The notes: generated by a model not told the origin, from the letters alone. A stretch of DNA of 64,000 bases from CAMLFJ01 sp035524955 (GCA_035524955.1 DATLFG010000105.1:1-64000); one strand, 5' to 3'; positions 53,330-62,174 are shown, counted from the stretch's first letter. Translations and numbers: made by a program.

Positions 53330-53547
53330 CTGATCTGGACCGCGAGCAGCTCAAGCGGGATTGCTCCGACGCGCTCGAGGCCCGTAACCGTGAGCAGCGC
53401 ACCGACCGGATCGCGGACCTGGCCGATGCGCTCCGCGCCCTCGGGCCCCCATACCGCTTCCATGGCGAGTCGCCCCGGGACGGGCAGGACAACGCGATCA
53501 CCTGGCATCTGATCCATGTGCTCGAGAAGTTGGAGAAGGAGACGTGA
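53326..53547 (+). CDS. Small hypothetical protein
   Basis: A highly charged protein of 73 aa (MTDLDREQLKRDCSDALEAR onward), mostly helical, with a C-terminal HLIHVLEKLEKET. Its ATG overlaps the stop of the XRE remnant, so it was once coupled to a regulator. No domain recognised. Confidence 0.5.
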   Translation: MTDLDREQLKRDCSDALEARNREQRTDRIADLADALRALGPPYRFHGESPRDGQDNAITWHLIHVLEKLEKET

Positions 53548-53604
53548 CCCAGAAGTAAGACGTTCTGGAGCTAAACCCGCCGCACAAGGTATTGGAGTAC
53601 GAAA

Positions 53605-53826
53605 ATGAAAAAGAGCAAGAAAGCATCATCCCGGGTCACCGCGCCGAATCAGGAAACCTCCGCCGCGGCCGCAGCCTCCAAGACGGCCAGTCGGCGTAAG
53701 GCGGCCCGGTCGAGTGCAGTGGAGAACGTCGCCAAGCGGCAGTTCCAGAAGAGCCGGGCGACCGCGATCCAAGCCCATGCCCAGGCGCGCGGGCAACGAC
53801 GCCAGGCGAAGCGGGACGCTCGGTAA
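53605..53826 (+). CDS. Small basic Lys/Ala/Arg-rich protein
   Basis: A protein of 73 aa, MKKSKKASSRVTAPNQETSA onward, ending in RGQRRQAKRDAR. It is low-complexity and strongly basic, suggesting nucleic-acid contact or disorder. The upstream sequence is AT-richer than average. No family recognised. Confidence 0.4.
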   Translation: MKKSKKASSRVTAPNQETSAAAAASKTASRRKAARSSAVENVAKRQFQKSRATAIQAHAQARGQRRQAKRDAR

Positions 53827-53974
53827 CGTAAAGAGGCCCCCGGCGTGCCGGTGGCAAACCGTAAAGAAGGCAAGGGGCTTCGTCCAACTAGTTCTACTGC
53901 TCGCTGCCTGGCCGCAGAACGGAGGGCGTGATGGTTGCTTTCCGGCAGCTCGAGGACCTCGACGGCGGGCGGGC

Positions 53975-54247
53975 GTGACGGCCCGCGTGGAGGAGATGAT
54001 CTTCACGGCGCTCTGCGATCGGTTTCGGTCGCCCACGCAAGTCTGGCAGTCGATGTCGCTGGTCGAACTCGAGGAGGCGACCGGCCTCGCCAAGGAGCCC
54101 CTCGAGGAAGCCCTTCGCGCGCTGCGCGGGGCCGATGGTCGCGACGACTCGCGCATTGCGTATGGTGCAGGACGGGTCGTTCTCGGTGCAGTCTGGCGCG
54201 TCCAGTGCCGAGATCTCCCGAACGATCCGGGACCCGACCGACCGTGA
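53975..54247 (+). CDS. Small helical protein, possibly winged-helix
   Basis: A protein of 90 aa from a GTG: VEEMIFTALCDRFRSPTQVW, then SLVELEEATGLAKEPLEEALRAL and a short beta hairpin (SRIAYGAGRVVLGAVWRV), which resembles a winged helix. It is preceded by a 15-codon frame (53931-53978) whose stop overlaps its GTG. Its own stop overlaps the lipoprotein GTG. Function unknown. Confidence 0.5.
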   Translation: MTARVEEMIFTALCDRFRSPTQVWQSMSLVELEEATGLAKEPLEEALRALRGADGRDDSRIAYGAGRVVLGAVWRVQCRDLPNDPGPDRP

Positions 54248-54648
54248 GACCTCTCGCCTGGCTCTGCGTGGTCGCGGGGCTCCTCGCGGCTGCCTGCTCG
54301 AGCACCCTCCGCGAGGTCCGCGCCCGTGAGCCCGAGTTCCGCTTCGCGGGAATCGCGGCATCGATGCAGCTTGAGGTGGCCCGATGTATTCGGGACGTGC
54401 TGGACCGGAGCGTCGGCGAGGGCATCCTCCAGGAACTCGAGCTCGCCCGAGACGGCGTGCACGTGGTCGGCCGGCCCGACGAGTCACTCTCGGCGGCCGT
54501 GTTCTACGACGTTGCCGTCCGAGAGGAGGCTGTCGTCGCCATGCTGGCTCCGCGATCGGTGATTCCGCGCGACCTGCTCCGGGGTGCGATCGCGGCGTGC
54601 GTCCCGGCAGCGCCAGGTGCCGCGGGCCAACCACCGGCCACAAGGTGA
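54244..54648 (+). CDS. Putative lipoprotein
   Basis: A protein of 134 aa from a GTG overlapping the previous stop. The signal RPLAWLCVVAGLLAAACSS has a lipobox with Cys18. The mature part (EFRFAGIAASMQLEVARCIRDVLDRS) has no known domain. It is the last intact gene before the recombinase remnant. Confidence 0.6.
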   Translation: MRPLAWLCVVAGLLAAACSSTLREVRAREPEFRFAGIAASMQLEVARCIRDVLDRSVGEGILQELELARDGVHVVGRPDESLSAAVFYDVAVREEAVVAMLAPRSVIPRDLLRGAIAACVPAAPGAAGQPPATR

Positions 54649-54705
54649 GGAAAGTTGCCTGGGAAGGCCATCCGCGAAGAAGTCGGGTCTATCAAGGAGG
54701 ACGCC

Positions 54706-56372
54706 ATGATCGCCGCGATCTACGCTCGCAAGAGCACCGACCAGAACGTCGCGGACGAGGAGAAGTCCGTCACGCGCCAGATCGAGCGCGCCACCGCCTA
54801 CGCCCATGCGAAGGGGTGGAGCGTGGCGGCTGGGCATGTTCTACGCCGACGATGGGATCTCTGGCGCCGAGTTCGTCAAGCGCCCGGGATTTCTGGGGCT
54901 GGCTGAACGCGCTCGAGCCCCGGCCCCCGTTTCAAGCGCTGATCATGTCCGAGGAGTCGCGCCTCGGCCGTGAGTCCATCGAGACCGGCTGGACGCTGAA
55001 GAAAATCACCGACGCAGGCGTGCGGGTCTTCTACTACCTCGAGGACCGCGAGCGCACGCTTGGCTCCTCCATGGACAAGGTGATGATGCACCTGTCGAGC
55101 TTCGCCGCCGAGATGGAGCGGGAGAAAGCGGTGCAGCGGACGCGGGACGCGATGCGCCGGAAGGCCGAGCGGGGCCATGTGGCCGGCGGGCGCGTCTACG
55201 GCTACGACAACCAGCGGGTCGGCGACCACATCGAGCGCGGGATCCACCCCGCGCAGGCCGACGTGATCCAGCGCATCTTCCGCGAGATCGCCGCCGGGCG
55301 TGGCTTCACCCGCGTGGCGAAGGGGCTGACGGCCGAAGGGGTCCCCTCCCCGCATCCGGGGCGCGGCTGGGCCGCCACCGCCGTGCGCGAGATGGTATTC
55401 CGGGAGCTCTACCGGGGCCGGCAGGTGTACGGCAAAGCGCGGTGGGAGCGGCGGGGCGGGACCAAGCGCAAGATCCAGGTGCCGGAGGCCGAGTGGTCCA
55501 TCGTCGAGACGCCGGCGCTGCAGATCGTCGACGCCACGCTCTGGCAGGCCGCGCATCGGCGCCTCGATCGGACACGGGCAATCTACCTACACCGCACGAA
55601 CGGCAAGCTCTAGGGCCGGCCGAAGGCGGGCCTCGAGGCGAAGTACCTGCTCTCCGGGTTCGTGGTGTGCGGAATCTGCGGCGGGGCGATGCACGCGACG
55701 AAGCGGACCAGTCTCCGGGGCGGGCCCCAGCTCTACTACGTCTGCCGGACGCATCGCGTACGGGGCGATCTGCTCTGCCGCAACAGCCTGTCGGCCCCGA
55801 TGAGCGAGCTCGATACCGACGTGGCCACCGCCTTCGAGCGGGACGTGCTCACTGCGGACGTGATCGAGGCGGTCGTGCAGCGCGCGGTGGAGATCGAGCG
55901 CGCCCACCCGGATGACGCGGCGCCGCAACGCGAGACGCTGCGCAGCCGGCTCCGCCAGCTCGAGGGCGAACACGGGCGCTTCATGGAGGCGGTTCGCCAG
56001 TGGGGCCCGATGGGGTTGCTCGGCGCCGAGCTGCGGACGCTCGAGGTGCGCTGGGCCGAGCTCCTGGCCCAGCTCGAGCACCTGGACGGGCTGGAGAAGG
56101 CGGCGGGGGCGTGGGCCGCCCAGGCCCTGGCCGGCGACTTCGCGGCGCTGCTCGGCGAGTGGCAGGCCCTCCTGCGGGGCGACCCCGTACAGGCACGCCA
56201 GATCCTGCGCAAGCTCATCATGGGCCGGCTGCGGATGGTGCCGGAGATCCGGCCCGATGGGCGCTTCTACCGGTGGACCGGCCAGGCCTCGTACGGACAG
56301 CTGCTGCCGGTCTCATCGGTGTACAAGGCTTGGTGCCCCCGGGGTGACTCGAACACCCGGCACGCAGTTTAG
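54706..56372 (+). pseudogene. Degenerate large serine recombinase
   Basis: The resolvase domain begins MIAAIYARKSTDQNVADEEKS, with the catalytic-type Ser in YARKST. It then shifts frame near 54835 (YADDGISGAEFVKRPGFLGL) and again near 54890 (LNALEPRPPFQALIMSEESRLG). The recombinase domain follows (GYGYDNQ-type region and AARGF-like GRGFTRVAKGLTAEGVPSPH). An amber TAG stands at 55611 where relatives have Trp (NGKL-stop-GRPKAGLEAKYLLSGF). The zinc ribbon (CGICGG) and coiled coil follow. The frame ends inside tRNA-Arg. It cannot make an active protein. Confidence 0.9.
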
Positions 56373-56407
56373 GAAACTGCTGCTCTATCCACCTGAGCTA
56401 CGGGGGC
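56331..56407 (-). tRNA. tRNA-Arg(CCT)
   Basis: A 77-nt cloverleaf including encoded CCA. The acceptor pairs GCCCCCG with CGGGGGC. The anticodon arm is GCAGT-TTCCTAA-ACTGC with anticodon CCT, and the T arm contains GTTCGAGTC. Its 3' half overlaps the end of the recombinase frame, so it probably served as the integration site. Confidence 0.95.
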
Positions 56408-56842
56408 ATCACGGCTTACGCGGCGGACGCTGTTGATTTTAGCACCTTGTGCCGACAGAGTGCTGAACCCCCCGTGCGCCGCGACGGCCTCACCCCGCTG
56501 GTCGGGGCTGAGTTGGGCGTACCGGAGAGTCACGGTGAACTCGCGGAACCGCCCTTCGTCCCCGGCCAGCCTGAGGGCGCGGCCCAGCGCAGGCGTTCCT
56601 TCTGGCGAAGCCTCCTTACCCGACACGCCCCGGCCCGCGATACTAATTCCCGGGCTCACTTCAGGTGCTCCGCCGGCTGTTCCCGTTCCTGCCCGCGACG
56701 TGAGGTGCTGTGCAGGCTGATCGAGCATCGCGAAGCCCATGGTGGGAAGGCCTCTACTCAGCGCAAAGATCGCGCGGCTGCTAAGTTCCAGCGGGACCAG
56801 GAATCTTCCACTGGCACGATGCCTGCGATATGCCGAGCCACC
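56408..56842. other. Non-coding stretch 5' of tRNA-Arg
   Basis: About 435 bases in which I see no convincing gene. An open frame on the minus strand runs from here into the tRNA but ends in tRNA-derived residues (VAQVDRAAVS). It is likely to contain the tRNA promoter and PilZ upstream region. Confidence 0.4.
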
Positions 56843-57229
56843 ATGTCCTTTCACGAAGCCAGTGGAAGCGGGAGAAAGCGGCAGGCGACGGAGGTGCGGC
56901 GCTATCCACGCGAGGTCGGCCTGGGGCCGGTCGTCCTTGAAACCCGCGATGGGTGGTTGAGAGCTCCGCTGATCGACCTGAGCCCCGGTGGGGCCAAAGT
57001 GCGCCTCACGGAGCCGCTCAAGGAGGGCACGAGAGGGCGCCTTTACTTCCTGCCACCTCGTTGGCGTACCCGCACGGTCGAGGCGATCGTCTGGCGGGTT
57101 GACCTCGACGGCATAGTCCTCCGATTCACTGGGGTGAGCATCGGAACGCCACCAGCCGCGGAGGCCGTTCGCTCGCCCGGCACGTGGCTGTGGACCTGGG
57201 AGCCATCCGCGCGCGCCCCTGCCAGGTAG
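56843..57229 (+). CDS. PilZ domain protein
   Basis: A protein of 128 aa from the ATG at 56843 (an ATG at 56819 is possible). The PilZ motifs are intact: R-x3-R in VRRYPREVG and D-x-S-x2-G in LIDLSPGGAKVRL, followed by PLKEGTRGRLYF and a C-terminal barrel. It should bind cyclic di-GMP. It is not linked to an obvious output gene here. Confidence 0.75.
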   Translation: MSFHEASGSGRKRQATEVRRYPREVGLGPVVLETRDGWLRAPLIDLSPGGAKVRLTEPLKEGTRGRLYFLPPRWRTRTVEAIVWRVDLDGIVLRFTGVSIGTPPAAEAVRSPGTWLWTWEPSARAPAR

Positions 57230-57494
57230 GGGCGACAGTCGCGGGCACGGGGACGACGGGCGAAAATGGCAGACCTGCTGGGTCGGGTGGCACGGGCGGC
57301 TCGCTGGGCGGCGGCGCGGATAGCGGCGCGTCGGCTTCGTCGGCGGGTGGCTCGCCTCCGCGGGATACCCCGTACACGACCGTAGAGCGGAGGTCGACCC
57401 GGACGAAGGGCCAGCCCCGAGAACTCGCGGGGGTCTGCGGGCTGAGCAGGTCGAACCGTCGGCCGAAGGTGCGCTGGGCGAGATTCTCTAGCAT
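57126..57494 (-). CDS. Doubtful small Pro-rich ORF
   Basis: A 122-codon frame, MLENLAQRTFGRRFDLLSPQ onward, Pro/Ala-rich in the middle. It fills the gap between the PilZ and methyltransferase genes but overlaps the PilZ 3' end by about 100 nt. No domain, and codon pattern support is weak. It may not be real. Confidence 0.2.
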   Translation of the reverse strand: MLENLAQRTFGRRFDLLSPQTPASSRGWPFVRVDLRSTVVYGVSRGGEPPADEADAPLSAPPPSEPPVPPDPAGLPFSPVVPVPATVAPTWQGRARMAPRSTATCRASERPPRLVAFRCSPQ

Positions 57495-57529
57495 CTCGCC
57501 GCGCGGGCCGTCTGGTAGGATGGCACCTC

Positions 57530-58357
57530 ATGTCCGCCGTGGATCCCGGTCCCCACGTCTCGCTGGAGCGCATGAACCGCTTCCAGGAGCCCGAGGCGCG
57601 CCGGATCATCGGAGAGCTGGGGCTGCCGGCCGGCTCGCGGGGGCTCGACGTGGGGTGCGGCGTGGGCCTCTACGCGCTCTGGCTGGCCGAGGCGGTGGGC
57701 CAGGGCGGCCGGGTGGTGGCCATCGAGCCGGAGTCGGCTAAGATCGAGGCGGCGCGCGCGCTGGTGGGCGGTGAAGCCGCCGGCGAGCGCCTCGAGTTCC
57801 AGCCGGGCGACGGCACCGCGATTCCCCTGCCCGACCGGAGCGTGGACTGGGTGTGGTGCGGCGACGTGCTGCACCACATCGTGGACACCGAGAAGGCCCT
57901 GCGGGAGTTCCTGCGGGTGGTCCGCCCGGGCGGCCGCATTATCGTGAAGGAGTCGCAGGTGTTCTCGGCCATGTTCCTGCCGGGCCATCCGGAGCTCGAA
58001 CGGCGCATCCAGCTGGCCGAGATCCGTCGCACCCTGGATGAAGGCGGGGGGCGCTCGTTCCAGGAGCGACGCCAGACCACGCCCGCGTCCCTCCGCGCGG
58101 CCGGCCTCGCGAGCGTGGCGATGCGCACGTACACGCTCGAGCGCCGGGCGCCGCTGGCCGCGGCCGATCACGACTACATCCAGCACACGGTGTTCTCGCG
58201 GAACTGGGGCGATCGGCTCCGCGAGATGCTGACACCGGAGGACTGGCGGGAACGGAGCCGGCTTTGCGACGAGGGTGCGCCCGCCAACGTGCTGCGGAGT
58301 CCCGACTACTACTGCCTGTATCCCATCACGGTCTTCTCGGCCCGCCGGCCGACCTGA
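57530..58357 (+). CDS. Class I SAM-dependent methyltransferase
   Basis: A protein of 275 aa. Motif I is GLDVGCGVGLYAL, motif II VVAIEPES and motif IV DWVWCGDVLHHI, followed by EFLRVVRPGGRIIVKE. The C-terminal half of about 100 aa is specific and unassigned. TAGGAT with a TGg extension (57516-57521) is 8 nt before the ATG, so a leaderless message is likely. Substrate unknown. Confidence 0.85.
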   Translation: MSAVDPGPHVSLERMNRFQEPEARRIIGELGLPAGSRGLDVGCGVGLYALWLAEAVGQGGRVVAIEPESAKIEAARALVGGEAAGERLEFQPGDGTAIPLPDRSVDWVWCGDVLHHIVDTEKALREFLRVVRPGGRIIVKESQVFSAMFLPGHPELERRIQLAEIRRTLDEGGGRSFQERRQTTPASLRAAGLASVAMRTYTLERRAPLAAADHDYIQHTVFSRNWGDRLREMLTPEDWRERSRLCDEGAPANVLRSPDYYCLYPITVFSARRPT

Positions 58358-58434
58358 GGCCGCGGCGCTTACTTCCCCGCCTCGGCCAGCACCTTGCCGG
58401 GCACCACCTCGACCCCGGCTCTTCTCGCCCGGGC

Positions 58435-59385
58435 TCACAGCAGGTCCGACGGCTCGACGTCGCGCGCGGCCAGCAGACGCCGCAGGTGCTCGAGCGCGGT
58501 ACCCTCGATCTGCCGTACGCGCTCGCGCGTCAGGCCGAGGCGCTGGCCGATGGCCTCGAGCGTCATGGGGTGATCACCCCCCAGCCCGAAGCGCAGCATC
58601 ACCACGGTGCGCTCCCGGTCGGGCAGGTCCTGGAGCACACCGGCCAGATCGGCCCGGGCGCGCAGCATGGTGGCCAGCCCGGTGCCCGCCGCCGCGTTCG
58701 GGTCCTCCACCATCTCACCCAGGTTGCCCTTCCCGTCCTCGCCGGTCGGCTTGTCGAGCGAGAGCGGCTGCTGGCGCAGGCTCTCGAGTTGCTCCAGCTC
58801 GCCCGCGGGTCGCTTCATCACCGCGGCCACTTCCTCGAGCGTGGGCGGCCGGCCGAGCTTCTGGGTGAGCACATTGCGCTGCTTCATGTACTGCGAGAGG
58901 AGCAGCTCCACGTGGACCGGCAGCCGGATCGTCCGCGCCTGGTTGGCGAGGGCGCGCACCACCGCCTGGCGGATCCACCAGGTGGCGTAGGTCGAGAAGC
59001 GGGTGCCGCGATCGGGCTGGAACTTGCGGGCCGCGTGCAGGAGCCCGACGTTGCCCTCCTCGATCAGGTCGAGGAGGGAGAGCCCGCGGTGGAGGTAGCG
59101 CCGGGCGATCCGCACCACGAGCCGCAGGTTGGCCTCGACGAGTTGCTTCTGAGCCTCGGCGTCGCCCGCCTGGACGCGGCGGGCCAGGTCCTGCTCCTCC
59201 TCCGGGGTCAGCAGCTTGACCCGGGAGATCTCCTGCAGGTAGAGGGCGATCAGCTCACGGCTACGGTCGCCCGCCTCGGGGGCGTCGGGCTTCTCGCCGA
59301 GCTCGGCGGGGTCCTTGTCCAGCAGGGCCTCGAGGGGCTCGTCGCCGCCCTCGAGCTCGTCGGCCGTCTCGGGCTCCGGGGCCAT
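58435..59385 (-). CDS. rpoS: RpoS-like sigma-70 family sigma factor
   Basis: A protein of 316 aa. Region 1.2 is IALYLQEISRVKLLTPEEEQDLARR. Region 2 is NLRLVVRIARRYLHRGLSLLDLIEEGNVGLLHAARKF with the -10 helix RFSTYATWWIRQAVVRALAN. Region 3 follows, and region 4 ends TLEAIGQRLGLTRERVRQIE. There is no long region 1.1, so it is an alternative group 2 factor. Its place after an NlpD-like gene matches rpoS synteny in proteobacteria. Confidence 0.85.
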   Translation of the reverse strand: MAPEPETADELEGGDEPLEALLDKDPAELGEKPDAPEAGDRSRELIALYLQEISRVKLLTPEEEQDLARRVQAGDAEAQKQLVEANLRLVVRIARRYLHRGLSLLDLIEEGNVGLLHAARKFQPDRGTRFSTYATWWIRQAVVRALANQARTIRLPVHVELLLSQYMKQRNVLTQKLGRPPTLEEVAAVMKRPAGELEQLESLRQQPLSLDKPTGEDGKGNLGEMVEDPNAAAGTGLATMLRARADLAGVLQDLPDRERTVVMLRFGLGGDHPMTLEAIGQRLGLTRERVRQIEGTALEHLRRLLAARDVEPSDLL

Positions 59386-59394
59386 GGGAGACCT

Positions 59395-60321
59395 TCACTC
59401 GTACGGGTGGTGTTCCGAGCTGGACGCGGCCACGTCGCCCTCGAAGACCGGGCTCCGGTCGGAGGGCTCCAGCAGGTGGAGCGGGTTGTACGCCTTGCCG
59501 TCGCGCCGGACCTCGAAGTGCACGTGCGGGCCGCTCGTGTGGCCGCTGCGCCCCACCGTCGCGATGACCTGCCCCGCCTCGACGTCCTCCCCGGCCTCGA
59601 CCAGATTCCTCAGGTTATGCGCATAAAGCGTGATGAAGTTGTTGCTATGCTGGATCTTGACCACCTGCCCATAAGACCGGATCCAGCCGCTGTAGACGAC
59701 GGTGCCAGGGGCCGCAGCGTAGATCTGCGACCCCATCTCGGCCGTGATGTCGATGCCCGCATGCCACCCCCGAGCGCGCTGGCCGAACGTGGAGATCACG
59801 GGGCCTTCGACGGGCCAGACCAGGCCGATGCGCTCCTCCCCGAAGTCGGGCGTGCCGAGCACCAGGGACGTCAGGATGCGCCGCGGGCCCACCCGCTTGA
59901 TCAGGATGCCGTCGGCATCGGGCTTGGTCCCGGGTGTTTCGCCGGCCGTGCTCAGGACGGGCGCTGGTGGGCAGCCCGGTACGGACAGGCGCTGGCCGGC
60001 GCGGAGCGCATGGGGGGTCACGAGCTGGTTGGCGGCGACCAGGGACGCGCGGGAGACCCGATATCGAACCGCGATCCGACTGATGGATTCGCCGCTCCGC
60101 ACACGGTGCGTGCACACGGCCGGTTTCGCCGTCGCTGCGGGCCTGGGGGCGCCGACGACCTTGGAGCCCTTCGGCTTCGCCGGAGCCCCGTGCGGCGCCG
60201 GCACGGTCTGCTGCGAGGTGGCGGGCCGGGTCTTGGCGGGCCTGGTCTGGGCGTCGGACGCCGAAGCGGAGACCGAGAGGACGAGGGCGAGGAGACCGGC
60301 GATGCCGGGCCCGCGGCTCAC
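59395..60321 (-). CDS. nlpD: NlpD-like LysM/M23 peptidase-family protein
   Basis: A protein of 308 aa from a GTG overlapping the acylphosphatase stop. A signal peptide (GIAGLLALVLSVSASA) is followed by a Pro/Lys linker, LysM (THRVRSGESISRIAVRYRVSRASLVAANQL) and an M23 domain with H-x3-D (WHAGIDIT) and H-x-H (HVHFEVRR). The zinc ligands look intact, unlike enteric NlpD. It probably acts in peptidoglycan hydrolysis or division. It lies 9 nt upstream of the sigma gene. Confidence 0.88.
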   Translation of the reverse strand: MSRGPGIAGLLALVLSVSASASDAQTRPAKTRPATSQQTVPAPHGAPAKPKGSKVVGAPRPAATAKPAVCTHRVRSGESISRIAVRYRVSRASLVAANQLVTPHALRAGQRLSVPGCPPAPVLSTAGETPGTKPDADGILIKRVGPRRILTSLVLGTPDFGEERIGLVWPVEGPVISTFGQRARGWHAGIDITAEMGSQIYAAAPGTVVYSGWIRSYGQVVKIQHSNNFITLYAHNLRNLVEAGEDVEAGQVIATVGRSGHTSGPHVHFEVRRDGKAYNPLHLLEPSDRSPVFEGDVAASSSEHHPYE

Positions 60322-60623
60322 GGATCGAACTCCGCGTAGCGAATGGAGAAACCGGTGTAGCGCCCCGTCAGCGGGCGCCACGTCACGGCCAGGTGATCCA
60401 CCCGCGCCAGCGGCGGGCCCTTGCCCAGGTCGTGCATGAGCTCCTCGATGAGGTCGCGCCCGCCTTCCACACGCACCCGCACCTTCCCATCCTTCAGATT
60501 CATCACGTATCCGGCGAGGCCCAGCGACGCGGCCTTGCGCTGGACGAAATCGCGGTAGCCGACGCCCTGCACCCGGCCTTCCACGACGATCTCGGCGGCG
60601 CTGCGCAGTCCCGTGAGGCCCAT
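60318..60623 (-). CDS. acyP: Acylphosphatase
   Basis: A protein of 101 aa with the active-site loop VEGRVQGVGYRDFVQRKA (catalytic Arg) and Asn in GYVMNLKDGKVRV. It hydrolyses acyl phosphates. The gene is inserted between tRNA-Pro/pcm and the NlpD-like gene in the same direction, with a GTGA overlap to the latter. Confidence 0.92.
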   Translation of the reverse strand: MGLTGLRSAAEIVVEGRVQGVGYRDFVQRKAASLGLAGYVMNLKDGKVRVRVEGGRDLIEELMHDLGKGPPLARVDHLAVTWRPLTGRYTGFSIRYAEFDP

Positions 60624-60653
60624 CCCGACTCCGACAACGGCTCGAGAAGAAAA

Positions 60654-60730
60654 TGGTCGGGGCGACTGGATTTGAACCAGCGACCTCCTGCTCCCGAAGC
60701 AGGCGCGCTACCAAGCTGCGCTACGCCCCG
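60654..60730 (-). tRNA. tRNA-Pro(CGG)
   Basis: 77 nt with encoded CCA. The acceptor pairs CGGGGCG with CGCCCCG. The anticodon arm is CCTGC-TTCGGGA-GCAGG with anticodon CGG, and the T arm has GGTTCAAATCC. It lies between pcm and acyP. Confidence 0.95.
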
Positions 60731-60753
60731 TCCCTGACCCTCACACCAGGATC

Positions 60754-61404
60754 TCACGAGTCCCAGGCATACTTGCCGACCAGCTTCACGAACATGCACC
60801 CGGAATCCCGGGTGACCCGCATCACCCCCTGCACCTTGTCGATCACCTCGAGCGTCTGGTTGGCGACGTCGCCCACCGGCATCACCATCCGCCCGCCCTC
60901 CGCGAGCTGCTCGAACAGGGGCGGCGGCACCGCCGGCCCCCCCGCCGCGACCAGGATGCGATCGAACGGCGCCTCGTCCGGCCAGCCGAGCGTTCCGTTG
61001 CCCGCCCGCACCCAGACGTTGCGGTACCCGAGCCCCTCCAGGGTCTCGCGCGCCCGCGCGGCCAGCCGCGGCAGGCGTTCCATCGTGCACACCCGCGCGG
61101 CCAGCTCCGCGAGCACCGCGGCCTGGTAACCGCACCCGGTGCCCACCTCCAGCACCTTCTCGCGGCCGCCGAGCCGCAGCAGCTCGGTCATGCGGCCCAC
61201 GATGAAGGGCTGCGAGATCGTCTGCCCTTCCCCGATCGGCAGCGGATGATCCCCGTACGCCCGATCGCGCAGCGCTTCGTCCACGAACACGTGACGCGGC
61301 AGCCGCCGCATCACCTCGAGCACCCGCGCGTCGGCGACCCCGCGCCCGACGAGCTGTTCGTCCACCATGCGCTCGCGCTCGCGCGCGAAGCGCTGCGCGC
61401 TCAC
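60754..61404 (-). CDS. pcm: Protein-L-isoaspartate O-methyltransferase
   Basis: A protein of 216 aa from a GTG that overlaps the surE stop (GTGA). It has the family motifs GEGQTISQPFIVGRMTELL, VLEVGTGCGYQAAVLAEL, FDRILVAAGGPAVP and GGRMVMPVG. It repairs isoaspartyl residues in aged proteins using SAM. The surE-pcm pair is classical. Confidence 0.94.
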   Translation of the reverse strand: MSAQRFARERERMVDEQLVGRGVADARVLEVMRRLPRHVFVDEALRDRAYGDHPLPIGEGQTISQPFIVGRMTELLRLGGREKVLEVGTGCGYQAAVLAELAARVCTMERLPRLAARARETLEGLGYRNVWVRAGNGTLGWPDEAPFDRILVAAGGPAVPPPLFEQLAEGGRMVMPVGDVANQTLEVIDKVQGVMRVTRDSGCMFVKLVGKYAWDS

Positions 61405-62174
61405 CGCGTCCGCTTCCTCCCGAGCACGGCGTTCAGGGCGCCTTCCCACTCGCTCATGCGGCCCAGCGCGCCGTGGTGCGTCAGATCCAGGTGCAGCGGC
61501 GTCACCGACGCGAACCCCGCGTGCACCGCCGAGATATCCGAAGCCGTGTCCTCCGCCCATTCCGGGGGACCCGCCCCGATCCAGTAGTACGGACGCCCGC
61601 GTGGATCCACCTCCTGGATCACCTTCTCGCGGTAGATCCGGTGGCCGAGCCGCGTGAGCCGGATCCCCTTCACCGCGCCCCGCGGCACGTTCACGTTCAG
61701 CAGCGTCTTGGCGGGCAGCCCCTCCACCAGGAGCCGCGTGGCCACCGCGAGCGCCACCGGTCCCGCGCCGTCGAAGCCCTCCGCGTCCGGGTCCGCCTGC
61801 GATACCGCCAGCGACGGCACCCCGAGCAGCGTGCCCTCCATCGCCGCCGACACCGTGCCCGAGTACGTCACGTCGTCGCCCAGGTTCGTCCCGTGGTTCA
61901 CCCCGGAGGCCACCAGCACCGGCGGCTCCGGCAAGAGCCCGAGGACGGCCAGGTTCACGCAGTCCGACGGCGTACCGTTCACCGCGAACTTCCGCTCCGC
62001 GACCCGGTCCACCCGGAGCGGCCGGTGCAGCGTGAGGGCGTGACCCACCGCGCTCTGCTCGCGATCCGGCGCCACCACGTACACCTCGCCGAGCGCGGCG
62101 AGAGCGTCTGCGAGAACCTGGAGCCCGCGCGCGTGGATCCCGTCATCGTTGGTGACGAGAATCACGGGCGCCAT
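61401..62174 (-). CDS. surE: 5'/3'-nucleotidase SurE
   Basis: A protein of 257 aa. The metal site is at the N-terminus (ILVTNDDGIHARGLQVL), followed by APDREQSAVGHALTL, NGTPSDCVNLAV and VASGVNHGTNLGDDVTYSGTVSAAMEG. It is a stationary-phase survival nucleotidase. It heads the surE-pcm-(tRNA)-acyP-nlpD-rpoS run. Confidence 0.95.
   Translation of the reverse strand: MAPVILVTNDDGIHARGLQVLADALAALGEVYVVAPDREQSAVGHALTLHRPLRVDRVAERKFAVNGTPSDCVNLAVLGLLPEPPVLVASGVNHGTNLGDDVTYSGTVSAAMEGTLLGVPSLAVSQADPDAEGFDGAGPVALAVATRLLVEGLPAKTLLNVNVPRGAVKGIRLTRLGHRIYREKVIQEVDPRGRPYYWIGAGPPEWAEDTASDISAVHAGFASVTPLHLDLTHHGALGRMSEWEGALNAVLGRKRTR

Noticed and set aside
53838..53853. Third copy of the GGCGTGCCGGTG core of the XRE tail
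   Set aside because: Only about 13 bases match and the codons after them diverge; chance is likely at this GC content.
56369..56854. A minus-strand open frame ending in VAQVDRAAVS
   Set aside because: The end is translated tRNA sequence and the rest shows no domain; a common tRNA-adjacent artefact.
58371..58433. Short minus-strand tail AGVEVVPGKVLAEAGK plus stop after the sigma gene
   Set aside because: It could be the end of a lost gene, but 21 codons are too few to support a call.
58264..60339. A 691-codon open frame on the plus strand
   Set aside because: It runs antisense to the sigma factor and NlpD-like genes, which have clear domains; it is a GC-bias shadow.
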